Source: Dehalococcoidia bacterium (lineage in GTDB: Bacteria > Chloroflexota > Dehalococcoidia > SM23-28-2 > HRBIN24). From it: a DNA stretch of 64,000 nt. The stretch is taken from contig JAVVHA010000011.1 in the NCBI GenBank assembly GCA_032249735.1, positions 1 to 64,000 of the forward strand. The letters are read 5' to 3'. Numbering within the stretch: position 1 is the first letter of the stretch; every line of letters begins with the position of its first letter. The translations under genes and the position numbers were made by a program. Of this stretch, positions 41,889 through 53,007 are shown piece after piece. Below the pieces are notes generated by a model. That model made no database searches. It was not told where the DNA came from and saw only the letters and a program-made list of their open reading frames with translations.

Positions 41889-43976
41889 ATGTTGGAGCAG
41901 GTATCCATCGAACGACTACGTAACATCGGCATCATCGCCCATATAGATGCCGGCAAGACCACCGTCACCGAGCGTATCCTCTATTTCACCGGCCGCACCT
42001 ACAAGATAGGGGAGGTGGACGAGGGGACGGCCACCATGGACTATCTGCCCCAGGAGAAGGAGCGGGGCATCACCATCACCGCTGCTGCCACCACCTGCCT
42101 CTGGCGCGACCATGTGATCAACATCGTCGACACCCCTGGGCATGTGGACTTCACGGTGGAGGTGGAGCGGAGCCTGCGCATCCTGGATGGCGGGGTGGTG
42201 GTGTTCGAATCTGTCCATGGCGTGCAGAGCCAGTCGGAGACGGTGTGGCGGCAGGCCGACCGCTATAAGGTGCCTCGCATCTGTTTCGTCAACAAGATGG
42301 ACCGGATGGGTGCCGACTTCTGGCGCACGGTGAACATGATCAGGGAGCGGCTGGGGGCGCGCCCGGTGGCCATCCAGATACCCATAGGGGCTGAGGGCTC
42401 CTTCCAAGGGGTGGTCGACCTGGTGGAGGAGGTGGCCTGGGTCTTCTCTGACGACCCCACGGTCCCCCCGCAGCGCCTTCCCATCCCCTTCGAGCTCAGG
42501 GAGGAGGCCCGCCGCCGCCGCGAGCAGATGATCGAGGCCCTGGCGGAGGTGGACGACCAGATCCTCATGAGCTATGTAGAGGGGCATCCCCTCACGCCAG
42601 CGGAGATCAAGAAGGCCATCCGGCGGGCCACCATCGCTTATCTCATCACCCCCGTCCTATGTGGGGCGGCCCTGCGCAACAAAGGCATTCAGCCCCTCCT
42701 GGATGCCATCGTGGACTACCTCCCCTCCCCCGTGGACCTGCCGCCGGTAAGGGGCATCGACCCCCGCACGGGGGAGGAGGTAGAGCGGCATCCCAGCGCC
42801 GATGAGCCCTTCAGCGCCCTGGCCTTCAAGGTGGTGGCCGACCCCTATGTGGGGCGTCTGGTGTACTTCCGGGTCTATTCCGGCCGCCTGCGCCAGGGCA
42901 CCAACGTCTACAACGCCAGTCGCCGGCAGCGGGAGCGGATGGGGCGCATCATGCGCATGCACGCCAATCGGCGGGAGGACATACCGGAGGTGACGGCGGG
43001 GATGATCGCCGCTACCGTGGGCCTCAAGAACACCTTCACCGGGGACACCCTCTGCGCCGAGGAGGCCCCTATCCTCCTGGAGGCCATCAAGTTCCCCGAG
43101 CCGGTGGTCTCGGTGGCCATCGAGCCCCGGGCCAAGGACGACCAGGAGAGATTGGCCGTCACCCTGGCTCGCATGTCGGAGGAGGACCCCACCTTCCGCT
43201 ACCGCTACGACCCGGAGACGGGCCAGACCATTATCTCGGGCATGGGGGAGCTGCACCTGGAGATCGTGGTGGACCGCATGCGGCGAGAGTTCGGGGTGGA
43301 GGCGCGTGTGGGGCGGCCCGAGGTGGCCTACAAGGAGACCATCACCCGCCCCGCGCGGGCTGAGGGGCGCTTCATCCGCCAGACGGGCGGTCGCGGCCAG
43401 TACGGAGTGGTGGTGGTGGAGGTGGAGCCCCTGCCCCGCGGCTCCGGCTTCCAGTTCGAGGACCGCACCGTGGGGGGCGTCATCCCCAAGGAGTTCATAC
43501 CAGCGGTGGAGAAGGGCGCCCGCCAGGCCCTGGAGGCGGGGGTGTTGGCCCACTACCCCGTCATCGATGTCAAGGTGACCCTGGTGGATGGCCAGCACCA
43601 CCCGGTGGACTCCTCCACCTTCGCCTTCGAGATGGCTGGGTCTATGGCTGTCCAGGAGGCCCTCAAGCAGGCAGCGCCGGTGCTCCTGGAACCCATCATG
43701 AAGTTGGAGATCGCCACCCCGGAGGAGTTCTTCGGCGACATTTTGGGCGACATCACCGCCCGCCGGGGCCATGTGGTGCAAGTGGACCATCAGGGGCACC
43801 TACGCATCGTCACCGCCCTGGTACCCCTGGCTGAGCTCTTCAATTACGCCACCGACTTGCGCTCCCTCTCCCAGGGCCGCGCTACCTACACCTTGGAATT
43901 CCACCACTACGAGCCCGTGCCCCAGCAGCTGGCGGAGGCCATCATCGGCCGCGCCCGCGGGGCAGTGCGGAGGTGA
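41889..43976 (+). CDS. fusA: Elongation factor G
   Basis: A 695-residue translocase GTPase. G motifs: [15 protein letters not shown] (P-loop), [28 protein letters not shown]. Domain IV and V motifs follow. ATG 41889 lies 3 nt after GGGAGGTCT; a longer frame into rpsG is a shadow. No tuf gene follows; the next gene is rpsJ, so EF-Tu is encoded elsewhere. Confidence 0.98.
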   Translation: MLEQVSIERLRNIGIIAHIDAGKTTVTERILYFTGRTYKIGEVDEGTATMDYLPQEKERGITITAAATTCLWRDHVINIVDTPGHVDFTVEVERSLRILDGGVVVFESVHGVQSQSETVWRQADRYKVPRICFVNKMDRMGADFWRTVNMIRERLGARPVAIQIPIGAEGSFQGVVDLVEEVAWVFSDDPTVPPQRLPIPFELREEARRRREQMIEALAEVDDQILMSYVEGHPLTPAEIKKAIRRATIAYLITPVLCGAALRNKGIQPLLDAIVDYLPSPVDLPPVRGIDPRTGEEVERHPSADEPFSALAFKVVADPYVGRLVYFRVYSGRLRQGTNVYNASRRQRERMGRIMRMHANRREDIPEVTAGMIAATVGLKNTFTGDTLCAEEAPILLEAIKFPEPVVSVAIEPRAKDDQERLAVTLARMSEEDPTFRYRYDPETGQTIISGMGELHLEIVVDRMRREFGVEARVGRPEVAYKETITRPARAEGRFIRQTGGRGQYGVVVVEVEPLPRGSGFQFEDRTVGGVIPKEFIPAVEKGARQALEAGVLAHYPVIDVKVTLVDGQHHPVDSSTFAFEMAGSMAVQEALKQAAPVLLEPIMKLEIATPEEFFGDILGDITARRGHVVQVDHQGHLRIVTALVPLAELFNYATDLRSLSQGRATYTLEFHHYEPVPQQLAEAIIGRARGAVRR

Positions 43977-43981
43977 GGGAC

Positions 43982-44290
43982 GTGGCCCGCCAGAAGATAC
44001 GCATCAAGCTTAAGGCATATGACCACCGCATCTTGGACCAGTCGGCCCAGATGATCGTGGAGGCCGCTGAGCGCACAGGGGCGGTGGTGGCCGGGCCTGT
44101 CCCATTGCCCACCGAGATCAAGCGCTTTTGCGTCCTCCGTTCCCCTCACATCGACAAGGACTCTCGTGAGCACTTCGAGATCCGTACCCATAAGCGGCTC
44201 ATCGACATCCTAGACCCCACCTCCAAGACGGTGGACGCCTTAATGCGGCTGCAGCTACCGGCGGGGGTGGACATCGAGATAAAGCTATGA
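43982..44290 (+). CDS. rpsJ: Small subunit ribosomal protein S10
   Basis: A 102-residue uS10, also NusE, an antitermination partner of NusB. It starts at GTG 43982 ([18 protein letters not shown]) with AGGTGAGGG upstream, giving the standard length. The GTG at 43973 would add three residues and overlap fusA. Contains [20 protein letters not shown]. Confidence 0.97.
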   Translation: MARQKIRIKLKAYDHRILDQSAQMIVEAAERTGAVVAGPVPLPTEIKRFCVLRSPHIDKDSREHFEIRTHKRLIDILDPTSKTVDALMRLQLPAGVDIEIKL

Positions 44291-44955
44291 AGGTGGAAGG
44301 AATCCTAGGCCGCAAGCTGGGCATGACCCAGCTCTTCGCCCCCGACGGGACGGCTCGTCCCGTCACCGTCCTAGAGGTGCTGCCGTCCACAGTGGTGCAA
44401 GTCAAGACGGTGGAGAAGGACGGCTATGCCGCCGTCCAGCTGGGCTATGGCTGGCGCAAGCGGCTCAACAAGCCCCTTAAGGGCCACGTCAAGGGGTTGG
44501 GGAGCTTCCGCTACCTCCGAGAATTCCGAGTGGATGATCCTAAGGAGTGGCAGGTGGGCCAGAAGGTGGGGTGCGAGCTCTTCCAGCCGGGCGACCTGGT
44601 GGACATCACTGGCATCTCCAAGGGAAAGGGGTTCGCTGGTGTGGTGAAGCGCCACGGCTTTGCCGGCGGGCCCAAGAGCCATGGCCAGTCGGACCGGTGG
44701 CGGGCCCCGGGGTCCATCGGCGCCGGCACCGACCCCGGCCGGGTCATCAAGGGGCTGCGCATGGCAGGGCACATGGGGGCCCGCCAAGTGACGGTCAAGA
44801 ACCTGCTGGTGGTGCATGTGGACCCAGCCAAGGGCATCATGATGGTGCAGGGGGCTGTGCCCGGCCACAAGGGGAGCCTCCTGAAGATCAAGTTCGCCAA
44901 GTCCGCCGACGACCTGAAGCGGAGGAGGGCCAAGGCCCGTGTTGCTGGTGGTTAA
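44287..44955 (+). CDS. rplC: Large subunit ribosomal protein L3
   Basis: A 222-residue uL3, an early-assembly protein near the peptidyl transferase centre. [13 protein letters not shown] opens it; [16 protein letters not shown] and [14 protein letters not shown] are conserved. It overlaps rpsJ by 4 nt. Confidence 0.98.
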   Translation: MKVEGILGRKLGMTQLFAPDGTARPVTVLEVLPSTVVQVKTVEKDGYAAVQLGYGWRKRLNKPLKGHVKGLGSFRYLREFRVDDPKEWQVGQKVGCELFQPGDLVDITGISKGKGFAGVVKRHGFAGGPKSHGQSDRWRAPGSIGAGTDPGRVIKGLRMAGHMGARQVTVKNLLVVHVDPAKGIMMVQGAVPGHKGSLLKIKFAKSADDLKRRRAKARVAGG

Positions 44956-45607
44956 GAACATCGAAGGCCAAGAGGTGGGCACCATCGAGGTGGAGGACTA
45001 CGTATTTGGCCTCCGCCCCAACAAGGCTGTCCTCCACCAGGCCTATGTGGCCCAACGGGCCAACCAGCGGCGGGGGACGGCCAGCACCAAGACCCGCGGC
45101 GAGGTCAAGGGGAGCACCCGCAAGGTGCGCCCCCAGAAGTACACCGGCCGCTCCCGCCAGGGGAGCATCCGCGCCCCCCACTGGCGGCACGGAGGGGTGG
45201 TCTTTGGCCCCAAGCCCCGCGACTATTCGCAGCGGCTGCCCAAGAAGATGCGGCGCCTAGCTATCCGCTCTGCCCTCTCGGGCAAGGTGGCCGATGGCGA
45301 GCTGGTGGTGGTGGACAAGCTGGAGATGGAGCGCCCCAACACCAAGGAGATGGCCCGCATCCTCCGCAACCTGGGGGTGGAACGCTCGGCCCTGGTGGTG
45401 ACGGGTGAGCCCGACCGCAACGTCTACCTCTCGGTGCGCAACCTGGAGGGGAAGAAGTGGCTGCCCGCCGCCTACCTCAACGTGGTGGACCTCCTGCACC
45501 ACCGCCATGTGGTGATGACGGAGGCGGCAGTGCGCAAGGCCGAGGAGCTCTGGGGCCAGGAGGCGGAGCGGCGGCGGGCGCTGAGGAGGTGTGGCATCCG
45601 TGAGTAA
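44939..45607 (+). CDS. rplD: Large subunit ribosomal protein L4
   Basis: A 222-residue uL4, an exit-tunnel protein; in E. coli it autoregulates the S10 operon. Starts at GTG 44939 within rplC (17-nt overlap). Contains [19 protein letters not shown] (basic loop), [14 protein letters not shown] and [10 protein letters not shown]. Standard length. Confidence 0.97.
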   Translation: MLLVVKNIEGQEVGTIEVEDYVFGLRPNKAVLHQAYVAQRANQRRGTASTKTRGEVKGSTRKVRPQKYTGRSRQGSIRAPHWRHGGVVFGPKPRDYSQRLPKKMRRLAIRSALSGKVADGELVVVDKLEMERPNTKEMARILRNLGVERSALVVTGEPDRNVYLSVRNLEGKKWLPAAYLNVVDLLHHRHVVMTEAAVRKAEELWGQEAERRRALRRCGIRE

Positions 45608-45899
45608 GGCCCTCCACCCCACCCAGGTCATCATCCGGCCCATCGTGACCGAGAAGGCCACCTACCTGGCCGAGCAGAACAAGTACGTCTTTGAAGTGCA
45701 CCCCGATGCCAACAAGACCCTTGTCAAAGAGGCGGTGGAGAAGGGGTTCGGGGTGAAGGTCAGGAAGGTCAACATCATCCGCCTGCAGCGGCGGGCCCGC
45801 CGCACCGCCAGGGGCCATCTGTTGGAGGGCCGGCGGTGGAAGAAGGCCATCGTCACCCTGGCCGAGGGCTATAGGATAGAGCTGTTCGAGGGCGTGTGA
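45600..45899 (+). CDS. rplW: Large subunit ribosomal protein L23
   Basis: A 99-residue uL23 at the tunnel exit, docking SRP and trigger factor. GTG 45600 is chosen because GAGGAGGT lies 9 nt upstream; GTG 45591 would abut that site. Contains [17 protein letters not shown]. Overlaps rplD by 8 nt. Confidence 0.96.
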   Translation: MSKALHPTQVIIRPIVTEKATYLAEQNKYVFEVHPDANKTLVKEAVEKGFGVKVRKVNIIRLQRRARRTARGHLLEGRRWKKAIVTLAEGYRIELFEGV

Positions 45900-45904
45900 T
45901 AGCC

Positions 45905-46735
45905 ATGGGCGTTAAGGTTTACAAGCCCACCTCCCCCGGCCGGCGCAATGCCACCGGATACACCTTCGAGGAGATCACCAAGAAGGAGCCGGAGAAGGCC
46001 CTCACCGTCCCCAAGAAGGGCACGGGGGGCCGCAACAACCAAGGGAAGATCACCGTGCGCCACCGCGGGGGCGGCGTTAAGCGGCGCATCCGCATCATCG
46101 ACTTCAAGCGGGACAAGTGGGGGGTGCCGGGCCGGGTGGCGGCTATCGAGTACGACCCCAACCGCTCGGCCCGCATCGCCCTCATCCATTACGCCGACGG
46201 TGACAAGCGGTACATCCTCTGCCCCCTGGGGCTGCAGGTGGGGGACACCGTCATGTCCGGGCCGGGGGCGGAGGTCAAGCCAGGCAACGCCCTCCCGTTG
46301 AAGGAGATACCGGTGGGCACCCTGGTGCACAACATCGAGCTGCACAAGGGTAAGGGAGGGCAGGTGGTGCGGGCGGCCGGGGCGGCGGCCCAGGTGCTGG
46401 GGCGGGAGGAGCGCTACGTTTTGGTGCGCCTGCCATCGGGAGAGGTGCGCCGCATCTTCGGGGAGTGCATGGCCACCATAGGCCAGGTGGGCAACGTGGA
46501 ACACGACCAGATCCGACTGGGGAAGGCTGGCCGCCGCCGCCTCTTGGGATGGCGGCCGGCGGTGCGGGGCTCGGCCATGACGCCCCGTGACCATCCCCAC
46601 GGTGGGGGAGAGGGTCGGGCCCCAGTGGGGCTGCCCCACCCCAAGACCCCATGGGGCAAACCAGCCCTGGGGGTGCGCACCCGCCGTCGCAAGGACACCG
46701 ATAAGTACATCGTCCGCCGGCGCTATGAGCAGTAG
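45905..46735 (+). CDS. rplB: Large subunit ribosomal protein L2
   Basis: A 276-residue uL2, essential for subunit joining and near the peptidyl transferase centre. [15 protein letters not shown] opens it; the conserved [19 protein letters not shown] (His loop) is intact near the C-terminus. ATG 45905 is chosen over GTG 45896. Confidence 0.98.
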   Translation: MGVKVYKPTSPGRRNATGYTFEEITKKEPEKALTVPKKGTGGRNNQGKITVRHRGGGVKRRIRIIDFKRDKWGVPGRVAAIEYDPNRSARIALIHYADGDKRYILCPLGLQVGDTVMSGPGAEVKPGNALPLKEIPVGTLVHNIELHKGKGGQVVRAAGAAAQVLGREERYVLVRLPSGEVRRIFGECMATIGQVGNVEHDQIRLGKAGRRRLLGWRPAVRGSAMTPRDHPHGGGEGRAPVGLPHPKTPWGKPALGVRTRRRKDTDKYIVRRRYEQ

Positions 46736-46750
46736 GGAGGTGACGCTGTC

Positions 46751-47041
46751 TTGTCGCGCTCGCGCAAGAAGGGCCCGTACGTGGACCCTAAGCTGATGGA
46801 GAAGGTGCGCAAGGTCCGCAGCTCGGGGCAGCGGATGGTCATCAAGACTTGGTCGCGGCGCTCCACTATCGTGCCGGAGATGGTGGGGCTCACCATCGCT
46901 GTGCACGACGGGCGGCGGCACGTCCCCATCTACATAACCGAGAACATGGTGGGGCACAAGCTAGGGGAGTTCGCCCCCACCCGCACCTTCCGTGGTCACA
47001 GCGGCAAGACGGCCCAAGTGGCGCGCATGAAGAAGAAGTAG
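46751..47041 (+). CDS. rpsS: Small subunit ribosomal protein S19
   Basis: A 96-residue uS19 of the 30S head. It starts at TTG 46751 with GGAGGTGA 7 nt upstream, giving [18 protein letters not shown]. Also present: [20 protein letters not shown] and [13 protein letters not shown]. Confidence 0.97.
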   Translation: MSRSRKKGPYVDPKLMEKVRKVRSSGQRMVIKTWSRRSTIVPEMVGLTIAVHDGRRHVPIYITENMVGHKLGEFAPTRTFRGHSGKTAQVARMKKK

Positions 47042-47043
47042 CC

Positions 47044-47376
47044 ATGCAGGTGAAGGCCTTTGTCCGCAACGTCCCCATCTCCCCTAAGAAGGCCCGTCTC
47101 ATCCTGGACGAGATCCGCGGTAGGCGGGTGGACGAGGCCTTGACCATCCTGCGCTTCATGACCACTCCCAAGGCCAAGATAGTGGCCAAGGCCGTGCGAT
47201 CGGCGGCAGCCAACGCCGAGAACAACTATCATATGGACCCCCGCCGCCTGCAGGTGGTGGCGTGCTGGGTGGGGGACGGTATCCGGCTCAAGCGGCTCAA
47301 CCCGCGGGCGCGGGGCCGGGCGGACATCATCCGCCGCCGTCGCTCCAACATCACCATCGTGGTGGACGAGGTGTAG
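47044..47376 (+). CDS. rplV: Large subunit ribosomal protein L22
   Basis: A 110-residue uL22 whose loop lines the exit tunnel. Starts MQVKAFVRNVPISPKKARLI; contains KSAAANAENN-like text and RRLQVVACWVGDG. ATG 47044, 2 nt after rpsS. A longer frame upstream lies within rpsS and is rejected. Confidence 0.97.
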   Translation: MQVKAFVRNVPISPKKARLILDEIRGRRVDEALTILRFMTTPKAKIVAKAVRSAAANAENNYHMDPRRLQVVACWVGDGIRLKRLNPRARGRADIIRRRRSNITIVVDEV

Positions 47377-47379
47377 GAC

Positions 47380-48096
47380 ATGGGGCATAAGATCCATCCC
47401 ATAGGGCTGCGCATCGGCGTCATCTACGGTTGGCAGAGCAAGTGGTTCACCGACCGCAAGCCCGTATATACGGAGCTGCTGCACGAGGACCTGGCCATAC
47501 GCCGCGCCATTCTAGAGGCGCTGCCCGATGCCGCCATCTCCAAGATAGAGATCGAGCGTAACGCCAACCAGGTGACGGTCACCATCCACACCGCCCGCCC
47601 GGGCATCGTCATCGGCCGTGGTGGGCAGCGGGTGGACGAACTCCGCTCCCAGCTGGAGGGCCTCACCGGCAAACGGGTGCGAGTCAACATCCAGGAGGTG
47701 GCGGTGCCGGAGCTGGACGCGCGGCTGGTGGCCCAGACCATCGCCAGCCAGATAGAGCGCCGCGTCTCCCACCGGCGGGCCATGAAACAGGCGGTGGCCA
47801 GGGCCATGCAACGCGGGGCCAAGGGCATCAAGATCCGGGTGGCCGGCCGCCTGGGAGGGGCGGAGATGAGCCGCAAGGCGGTGGAGTTGGTGGGCCGCGT
47901 CCCCCTCCACACCCTGCGGGCGGACATCGACTACGGATTTGCCGAGGCGGTGATACCTCAGGGGGTCATCGGGGTCAAGGTGTGGATCTACAAGGGCGAC
48001 GTCTTGCCCGAGAGGGAGGAGAGGGTGGAGGAGGCCGTCCCTGTCGCGGAGGCCCCAGCGGAGGTGACAGGTGATGTTGCAGCCCAGGAGGGTTAA
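47380..48096 (+). CDS. rpsC: Small subunit ribosomal protein S3
   Basis: A 238-residue uS3 at the mRNA entry. [18 protein letters not shown] opens it. The KH motif is [19 protein letters not shown], and the C-terminal domain has [19 protein letters not shown] ~20-residue acidic/Ala tail follows. Confidence 0.98.
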   Translation: MGHKIHPIGLRIGVIYGWQSKWFTDRKPVYTELLHEDLAIRRAILEALPDAAISKIEIERNANQVTVTIHTARPGIVIGRGGQRVDELRSQLEGLTGKRVRVNIQEVAVPELDARLVAQTIASQIERRVSHRRAMKQAVARAMQRGAKGIKIRVAGRLGGAEMSRKAVELVGRVPLHTLRADIDYGFAEAVIPQGVIGVKVWIYKGDVLPEREERVEEAVPVAEAPAEVTGDVAAQEG

Positions 48097-48487
48097 GTAC
48101 CGTAAGCAACAGCGAGGCCGCCTCAAGGGCCGGGCTAACTCTGGCAACCGCGTGGCCTTTGGTGAGTACGGCTTGCAGGCCCTAGGGGCGTGTTGGCTCA
48201 CCGCCCGCCAAATAGAGGCCGCCCGCCGCGTCATCGTGCGGGCCGTCCGCCGCGGGGGGAAGATGTGGATCCGCGTCTTCCCCGACAAGCCCATTACCAA
48301 GAAGCCATTGGAGACGCGTATGGGTGGGGGCAAAGGGCCCGTAGACCACTGGGCGGCGGTGGTCAAGCCCGGGCGCATCCTCTTTGAGGTGGCGGGCGTA
48401 AAGGAGGACGTGGCCCAGGAGGCCCTTACCCAGGCGGCGCACAAACTCCCCATCCCCTGCCGCATCGTCAGACGGGAGGTGGCTTGA
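48074..48487 (+). CDS. rplP: Large subunit ribosomal protein L16
   Basis: A 137-residue uL16 near the A site. [19 protein letters not shown] opens it; [18 protein letters not shown] is the conserved segment. Overlaps rpsC by 23 nt; ATG 48074 is preferred over GTG 48071. Confidence 0.97.
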   Translation: MLQPRRVKYRKQQRGRLKGRANSGNRVAFGEYGLQALGACWLTARQIEAARRVIVRAVRRGGKMWIRVFPDKPITKKPLETRMGGGKGPVDHWAAVVKPGRILFEVAGVKEDVAQEALTQAAHKLPIPCRIVRREVA

Positions 48488-48491
48488 GTTC

Positions 48492-48701
48492 ATGGGGCGT
48501 TACATCATGACGATGGGACAGATCCGCCGCCTCTCCGACCAAGAGCTGGCGAAGGAGATAGAGGAGGCGTACAGGCGCCTCTTCCAGCTCCGGCTCCAGA
48601 AGGAGCTACGCCAGCTGCAGAACCACCGTGAAATCTGGAAGCTGCGGCGTCACCTGGCCCGCCTCAAGACGGAGCAGCGGGCCCGCCAGGAGGTCAGATA
48701 G
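48492..48701 (+). CDS. rpmC: Large subunit ribosomal protein L29
   Basis: A 69-residue uL29 at the tunnel exit. Core motif [20 protein letters not shown], then a second helix [17 protein letters not shown]. Internal ATGs at 48507 and 48513 are alternative starts giving lengths nearer the family norm. Confidence 0.95.
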   Translation: MGRYIMTMGQIRRLSDQELAKEIEEAYRRLFQLRLQKELRQLQNHREIWKLRRHLARLKTEQRARQEVR

Positions 48702-48703
48702 CC

Positions 48704-49048
48704 ATGGCTGTGGAGCGGGGCTACGGCCGCCGCAAGGTCCTGGAGGGGGTGGTGGTGAGCGATAAGATGCAGAAGACGGTGGTGGTAGCCGTGGAGCGGC
48801 TTACCCGCCACCCCATCTACAAGAAGACCATTCGCAAGGTCAAGAAGTATAAGGCCCACGACGAGGAGAACGCCTGTAGGGTAGGGGACAGGGTGCGCAT
48901 TGTAGAGACCCGCCCCCTCTCTAAAACCAAACGGTGGCGGGTGGTGGAGATCTTGCAGCGGGCGGAGCTGGTGGAGGTGCCCGCCGAGGCGGTGGACCTG
49001 GAGCTGCTGGGGGAGAAGGAGGAGGGCAAGGGAGGTGAGGGCCCATGA
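48704..49048 (+). CDS. rpsQ: Small subunit ribosomal protein S17 with C-terminal extension
   Basis: A 114-residue uS17. Core: [39 protein letters not shown] and [15 protein letters not shown]. About 25-30 extra residues, acidic and Gly/Glu-rich, follow the usual end. Confidence 0.96.
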   Translation: MAVERGYGRRKVLEGVVVSDKMQKTVVVAVERLTRHPIYKKTIRKVKKYKAHDEENACRVGDRVRIVETRPLSKTKRWRVVEILQRAELVEVPAEAVDLELLGEKEEGKGGEGP

Positions 49049-49416
49049 TCCAGAACTATACCCGGCTGAAGGTGGCCGACAACTCTGGCGCCCGTGAGAT
49101 CATGTGCTTCCGCGTCCTCGGCGGCTCCGCCAAGAGGTATGCCGGCCTGGGTGATATCATCGTCGCCTCCGTCAAGGACGCCCTCCCCAATGCCCCCATC
49201 AAGAAGGGGGACGTGGTGCGGGCGGTGGTGGTGAGGGTGGCCAAGACCACCCGCCGCCGTGATGGCACCTACATCAAGTTCGACGACAACGCAGCCGTCA
49301 TCCTCTCCCAGGACGGCCGCAACCCCCGTGGCACCCGCGTCTTCGGGCCCGTGGCCCGTGAGCTGCGGGAGAAGGGGTTCATGAAGATCATCTCCCTCGC
49401 TCCGGAGGTGGTGTAG
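49045..49416 (+). CDS. rplN: Large subunit ribosomal protein L14
   Basis: A 123-residue uL14. [20 protein letters not shown] opens it, with [27 protein letters not shown] and [15 protein letters not shown]. Overlaps rpsQ by 4 nt. Confidence 0.98.
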   Translation: MIQNYTRLKVADNSGAREIMCFRVLGGSAKRYAGLGDIIVASVKDALPNAPIKKGDVVRAVVVRVAKTTRRRDGTYIKFDDNAAVILSQDGRNPRGTRVFGPVARELREKGFMKIISLAPEVV

Positions 49417-49419
49417 CCT

Positions 49420-49734
49420 ATGGCCCAGAAGATCAGGCGGGAAGACCGGGTGGTGGTCATCCGGGGGCGCGACCGGGGCAAGGTGGGGACGGTGCGGCAG
49501 GTCAAGCCGCGGGAGCAGCGCATCGTGGTGGAGGGGGTAAATGTCATCAAGCGCCACCTGCGCAGCCTGCCCAACCGCCCTGGGGGCATAGTGGAGCGGG
49601 AGTCCCCCATTCACTGGTCCAAGGTGAAGCTCATCTGCCCCGCCTGCCAGAAGGCCACCAGGGTGGGGTTCCGCCGTCTGGAGGATGGGCGGAAGGTGCG
49701 CTATTGTAAGAAGTGCAACGCCAACATCGATTGA
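49420..49734 (+). CDS. rplX: Large subunit ribosomal protein L24
   Basis: A 104-residue uL24. KOW motif [19 protein letters not shown]; the C-terminal part has [13 protein letters not shown] and CKKCNANID, two CxxC pairs giving a probable zinc site. Confidence 0.97.
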   Translation: MAQKIRREDRVVVIRGRDRGKVGTVRQVKPREQRIVVEGVNVIKRHLRSLPNRPGGIVERESPIHWSKVKLICPACQKATRVGFRRLEDGRKVRYCKKCNANID

Positions 49735-49738
49735 GGCC

Positions 49739-50299
49739 ATGCAGGACGGATACGTGCCCCGGCTCAAACAGTTATATAGGGAGCAGGTGGTGCCCGCCCT
49801 CATGCGGGAGTTCGGGTATCGCAACGTCATGGAGGTGCCCCGCCTGGTGAAGATATCGGTCAATGTGGGGTTGGGGGAGGCGGTCCAGAACCCCAAGGCG
49901 GTGGAGGCGGCCACCAACGATATCGCCCTCATCACGGGCCAGAAGCCGGTGGTCACCCGGGCCAAGAAGTCCATAGCTGCCTTCAAGGTGCGCCGAGGGA
50001 TGCCCATTGGCATCATGGTCACCCTGCGCGGCGACCGCATGTGGGAGTTCCTGGACCGGCTCATCAACGCCGCCCTGCCGCGCATCCGCGACTTCCCGGG
50101 GGTGCCGCCCGACTCCTTCGATGGGCGCGGCAACTACTCCTTAGGCATAAGGGAGCAGATCATCTTCCCCGAGATCGAGTATGACAAGATCGATAAGGTG
50201 CGGGGGCTGCAGGTGAACATCATCACCACCGCCCGCACCGACGAGGAGGGGAAGAGGCTGCTGGAGCTTTTGGGCATGCCCTTCGCCAGGAGGCGCTAG
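49739..50299 (+). CDS. rplE: Large subunit ribosomal protein L5
   Basis: A 186-residue uL5 that binds 5S rRNA and contacts the P-site tRNA. It contains [35 protein letters not shown] and [21 protein letters not shown] 49739 follows the rplX stop by 4 nt. Confidence 0.97.
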   Translation: MQDGYVPRLKQLYREQVVPALMREFGYRNVMEVPRLVKISVNVGLGEAVQNPKAVEAATNDIALITGQKPVVTRAKKSIAAFKVRRGMPIGIMVTLRGDRMWEFLDRLINAALPRIRDFPGVPPDSFDGRGNYSLGIREQIIFPEIEYDKIDKVRGLQVNIITTARTDEEGKRLLELLGMPFARRR

Positions 50300-50300
50300 G

Positions 50301-50489
50301 ATGACCAGGAAGGCGCTTTATATCAAGACCTTCATGAGGGAGCCCAAGTTCCGGGTGCGGCACCGCAACCGCTGTCGGCTGTGTGGCCGCCCCCGGGCGT
50401 ACATGCGCATGTTCGGGCTCTGTCGCATCTGCTTCCGCAAGCTGGCCCACGAGGGGCAGCTGCCAGGAGTCCAGAAGGCGAGCTGGTGA
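50301..50489 (+). CDS. rpsN: Small subunit ribosomal protein S14, type Z (zinc-binding)
   Basis: A 62-residue uS14 of the short zinc form, with CRLCGRP and [18 protein letters not shown] (two CxxC). Its stop overlaps the rpsH start (ATGA). Confidence 0.97.
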   Translation: MTRKALYIKTFMREPKFRVRHRNRCRLCGRPRAYMRMFGLCRICFRKLAHEGQLPGVQKASW

Positions 50490-50893
50490 TGCTTACCATG
50501 ATGACCGACCCCATAGCTGATATGCTGGCCCGCATCCGCAATGCGGTGATGGCCAGGCACGACTATGTGGATGTGCCTGCCTCCCGCATCAAGTTGGAGA
50601 TGGTGCGTATCCTCAAGCGGGAGGGGTTCATAAAGGGTTACGAGGTGCGGGAGGAGGGGCCCAAGAAGACCATCCGCATCCACCTGGCCTACACCGAGAA
50701 TGGGGAGCCTCTCATCACCGGGCTGCAGCGAGTGAGCAAACCGGGGCTTCGTGTCTACGTCAAAAGGGGCCAGATCCCCAGGGTGTATGGTGGCTTGGGC
50801 ATCGCCATCCTCTCCACCTCCCAGGGGGTGATGACCGGGCAGGAGGCCTGGCGCCGCCGCCTGGGAGGGGAGGTCCTCTGCTACGTTTGGTAG
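50489..50893 (+). CDS. rpsH: Small subunit ribosomal protein S8
   Basis: A 134-residue uS8; in E. coli it represses the spc operon. [20 protein letters not shown] is the conserved start region and [20 protein letters not shown] the C-terminus. ATG 50489 overlaps the rpsN stop; ATGs at 50498 and 50501 are alternatives. Confidence 0.97.
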   Translation: MLTMMTDPIADMLARIRNAVMARHDYVDVPASRIKLEMVRILKREGFIKGYEVREEGPKKTIRIHLAYTENGEPLITGLQRVSKPGLRVYVKRGQIPRVYGGLGIAILSTSQGVMTGQEAWRRRLGGEVLCYVW

Positions 50894-50902
50894 GTGAGGG
50901 AG

Positions 50903-51445
50903 ATGTCGCGCGTAGGGCGTAAGCCGGTGCCCATCCCAGCAGGGGTACAGGTGCAGGTGGAAGGCCAGCGCGTCACGGTGCGCGGACCTAAGGGAGAGCT
51001 CTCCTGGGAGGTGGACCCATCCATAGAGGTGCAGGTGGAGGACGGGCGGGTAGTGGTGCGCCGCTCCGGGGATCAGCCCCGCCTAAGGGCCTTGCACGGC
51101 CTCACCCGTGCCCTCATCAACAACATGGTCATCGGCGTCTCCCAGGGCTTCGAGAAGAGGCTGGAGCTGGTGGGTGTGGGCTACCGGGCCCAGATGCAGG
51201 GGCGCAAGCTGGTTCTCAGCGTAGGCTACTCACACCCCGTGGAGATAGAGCCGCCCCCCGATGTGGATATAAGGGTGGAGGGCACCACCCAGATCGTGGT
51301 CAGCGGCATCGATAAACAGAAGGTAGGACAGGTGGCAGCCGACATCCGCGCCGTGCGCCCGCCGGAACCCTACAAAGGCAAGGGCATCCTTTACGTGGGC
51401 GAGGTCATCAGGCGGAAGGCTGGGAAGGGGGCCCGCGGCCGATGA
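50903..51445 (+). CDS. rplF: Large subunit ribosomal protein L6
   Basis: A 180-residue uL6 near the factor-binding site. [17 protein letters not shown] opens it; the C-terminus is [23 protein letters not shown] 50903 has GGTGAGGGAG upstream and is preferred over GTG 50894. Confidence 0.98.
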   Translation: MSRVGRKPVPIPAGVQVQVEGQRVTVRGPKGELSWEVDPSIEVQVEDGRVVVRRSGDQPRLRALHGLTRALINNMVIGVSQGFEKRLELVGVGYRAQMQGRKLVLSVGYSHPVEIEPPPDVDIRVEGTTQIVVSGIDKQKVGQVAADIRAVRPPEPYKGKGILYVGEVIRRKAGKGARGR

Positions 51446-51807
51446 AGGTGAAGACCAGACGAGAGGCGCGCATCAGACGCCACCTGCGGGTGCGGAAGAA
51501 GGTGGTGGGCACCCCCCAGCGTCCCCGCCTCTGTGTCTTTCGCAGCCACAAGCACATATACGCCCAGATCATCGATGACACCCGTGGCCACACCCTGGTA
51601 GCGGCCTCCGATTTGGATCCAGGCCTTCGCACCCAGGTGGCGGGCATGCCCAAGAGGGAGCGGGCGGCCCTAGTGGGCCAGCTGGTGGCCCGCCGCGCCC
51701 TGGAGAAAGGCATCTCCCAGGTGGTGTTCGACCGCGGCGGCTATAAGTATCATGGACGGGTGAAGGCCCTGGCCGAGGCGGCCCGCCAGGCGGGGCTCCA
51801 GTTCTAG
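51442..51807 (+). CDS. rplR: Large subunit ribosomal protein L18
   Basis: A 121-residue uL18 binding 5S r[22 protein letters not shown] and [19 protein letters not shown] are diagnostic. Overlaps rplF by 4 nt. Confidence 0.97.
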   Translation: MKVKTRREARIRRHLRVRKKVVGTPQRPRLCVFRSHKHIYAQIIDDTRGHTLVAASDLDPGLRTQVAGMPKRERAALVGQLVARRALEKGISQVVFDRGGYKYHGRVKALAEAARQAGLQF

Positions 51808-51819
51808 GGGGAAGAGAGG

Positions 51820-52371
51820 ATGGGGATACCTCTTAGGTACATCGCCAACCGCGACCGCGTAGTGAAGGATGCCTCGGGCCTGGAGCTGCAGGAGCGGACC
51901 ATCCATATCAACCGGGTGGCCAAGATGATGGCCGGAGGGCGCCGCTTCCACTTCACGGCCCTGGTGGTGGTGGGCGATGGCCAGGGGCACGTGGGGGTGG
52001 CCATGGGCAAGGCCACAGAGGTGCCGGAGGCCATCAGGAAGGCCTCCACCATGGCGCGCAAGTATCTCATCCGTGTCCCCCTCAAGGACGGCACCGTGCC
52101 CCACCCCCTGTTGGTGAAATATGGCGCCTCCAAGGTGCTCATCAAGCCAGCGCCTCCCGGTACCGGCCTCATCGCTGGGGGGGCTATGCGCCCTGTCCTG
52201 GAGCTGGCGGGCGTGAAGGATGCCGTATGCAAGGCCTTAGGCAGCACCAACCCCATAAACCTGGCCAAGGCCACTATCCTCGCCCTTAGCAGCATCAAGG
52301 AGCCGGAGGAGGTAAAGGCCCAGCGGGCCAGGGTGGCGAGCGAGGCCATCCCCACACAGGTGGAGGGCTGA
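51820..52371 (+). CDS. rpsE: Small subunit ribosomal protein S5
   Basis: A 183-residue uS5, important for decoding fidelity. Features: [69 protein letters not shown]. Confidence 0.98.
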   Translation: MGIPLRYIANRDRVVKDASGLELQERTIHINRVAKMMAGGRRFHFTALVVVGDGQGHVGVAMGKATEVPEAIRKASTMARKYLIRVPLKDGTVPHPLLVKYGASKVLIKPAPPGTGLIAGGAMRPVLELAGVKDAVCKALGSTNPINLAKATILALSSIKEPEEVKAQRARVASEAIPTQVEG

Positions 52372-52372
52372 G

Positions 52373-52558
52373 ATGGGCAAGCTACGCATCACCTGGCGCA
52401 AGAGCGCCATCGGCTACTCAAGCGATCAGAAGGCCACCGTGCGGGCATTGGGGCTCAAGCGCCTGGGTCATCAGGTGGTGCATGAGGACACCCCGGCCAT
52501 AAGGGGGATGGTCTTCAAGGTACGCCATCTGGTGACGGTGGAGGAGGTGGAGGAGTAA
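52373..52558 (+). CDS. rpmD: Large subunit ribosomal protein L30
   Basis: A 61-residue uL30: [52 protein letters not shown]. One base after rpsE; its stop overlaps the rplO start. Confidence 0.97.
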   Translation: MGKLRITWRKSAIGYSSDQKATVRALGLKRLGHQVVHEDTPAIRGMVFKVRHLVTVEEVEE

Positions 52559-53007
52559 TGCAGGCCCATCAGCTGCGCCCGCCGGCGGGGGCCAAACACC
52601 GCCGCAAGAGGGTGGGCAGGGGCGATGCCTCTGGCCACGGCAGCTACTCGGGGCGCGGCATCAAGGGGCAGAAGGCACGCACCGGCGCTGGCGTCCCCCC
52701 TTGGTTCGAGGGTGGGCAGACCCGTCTGGTGAAGCGACTCCCCCATAAGAAGGGGTTCGTCAACATCTTCCGCGTCCAGTTCCAAGTGGTCAATGTGCGA
52801 GACCTCAACCGCTTCCCGCCGGGGACGGAGGTCACCCCCCAGCTGCTACGTCAGCACCGCCTCATCGCCGACCCGCGCAAGCCGGTGAAGGTGCTGGGGG
52901 ACGGGGAGTTGAAGGTGCCCCTGATGGTGAGGGCCCATCGGTTCACGGCCACAGCCAAGGAGAAGATCGAGGCTGCTGGTGGGCAGGCCATGGAGGTGGA
53001 AGGATGA
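52558..53007 (+). CDS. rplO: Large subunit ribosomal protein L15
   Basis: A 149-residue uL15. Conserved: RVGRGDASGHGSYSGRGIKG, GQKARTGAGVPPWFEGGQT. It overlaps rpmD by one base (TAATG) and secY by 4 nt. Confidence 0.97.
   Translation: MQAHQLRPPAGAKHRRKRVGRGDASGHGSYSGRGIKGQKARTGAGVPPWFEGGQTRLVKRLPHKKGFVNIFRVQFQVVNVRDLNRFPPGTEVTPQLLRQHRLIADPRKPVKVLGDGELKVPLMVRAHRFTATAKEKIEAAGGQAMEVEG

Noticed and set aside
42657-43799. 380-codon frame antisense to fusA
   Set aside because: fusA is intact and canonical; the antisense translation is His/Gly-rich noise.
48817-50133. 438-codon frame antisense to rpsQ-rplN-rplX-rplE
   Set aside because: Four ribosomal proteins in canonical order occupy the plus strand; no domain in the antisense product.
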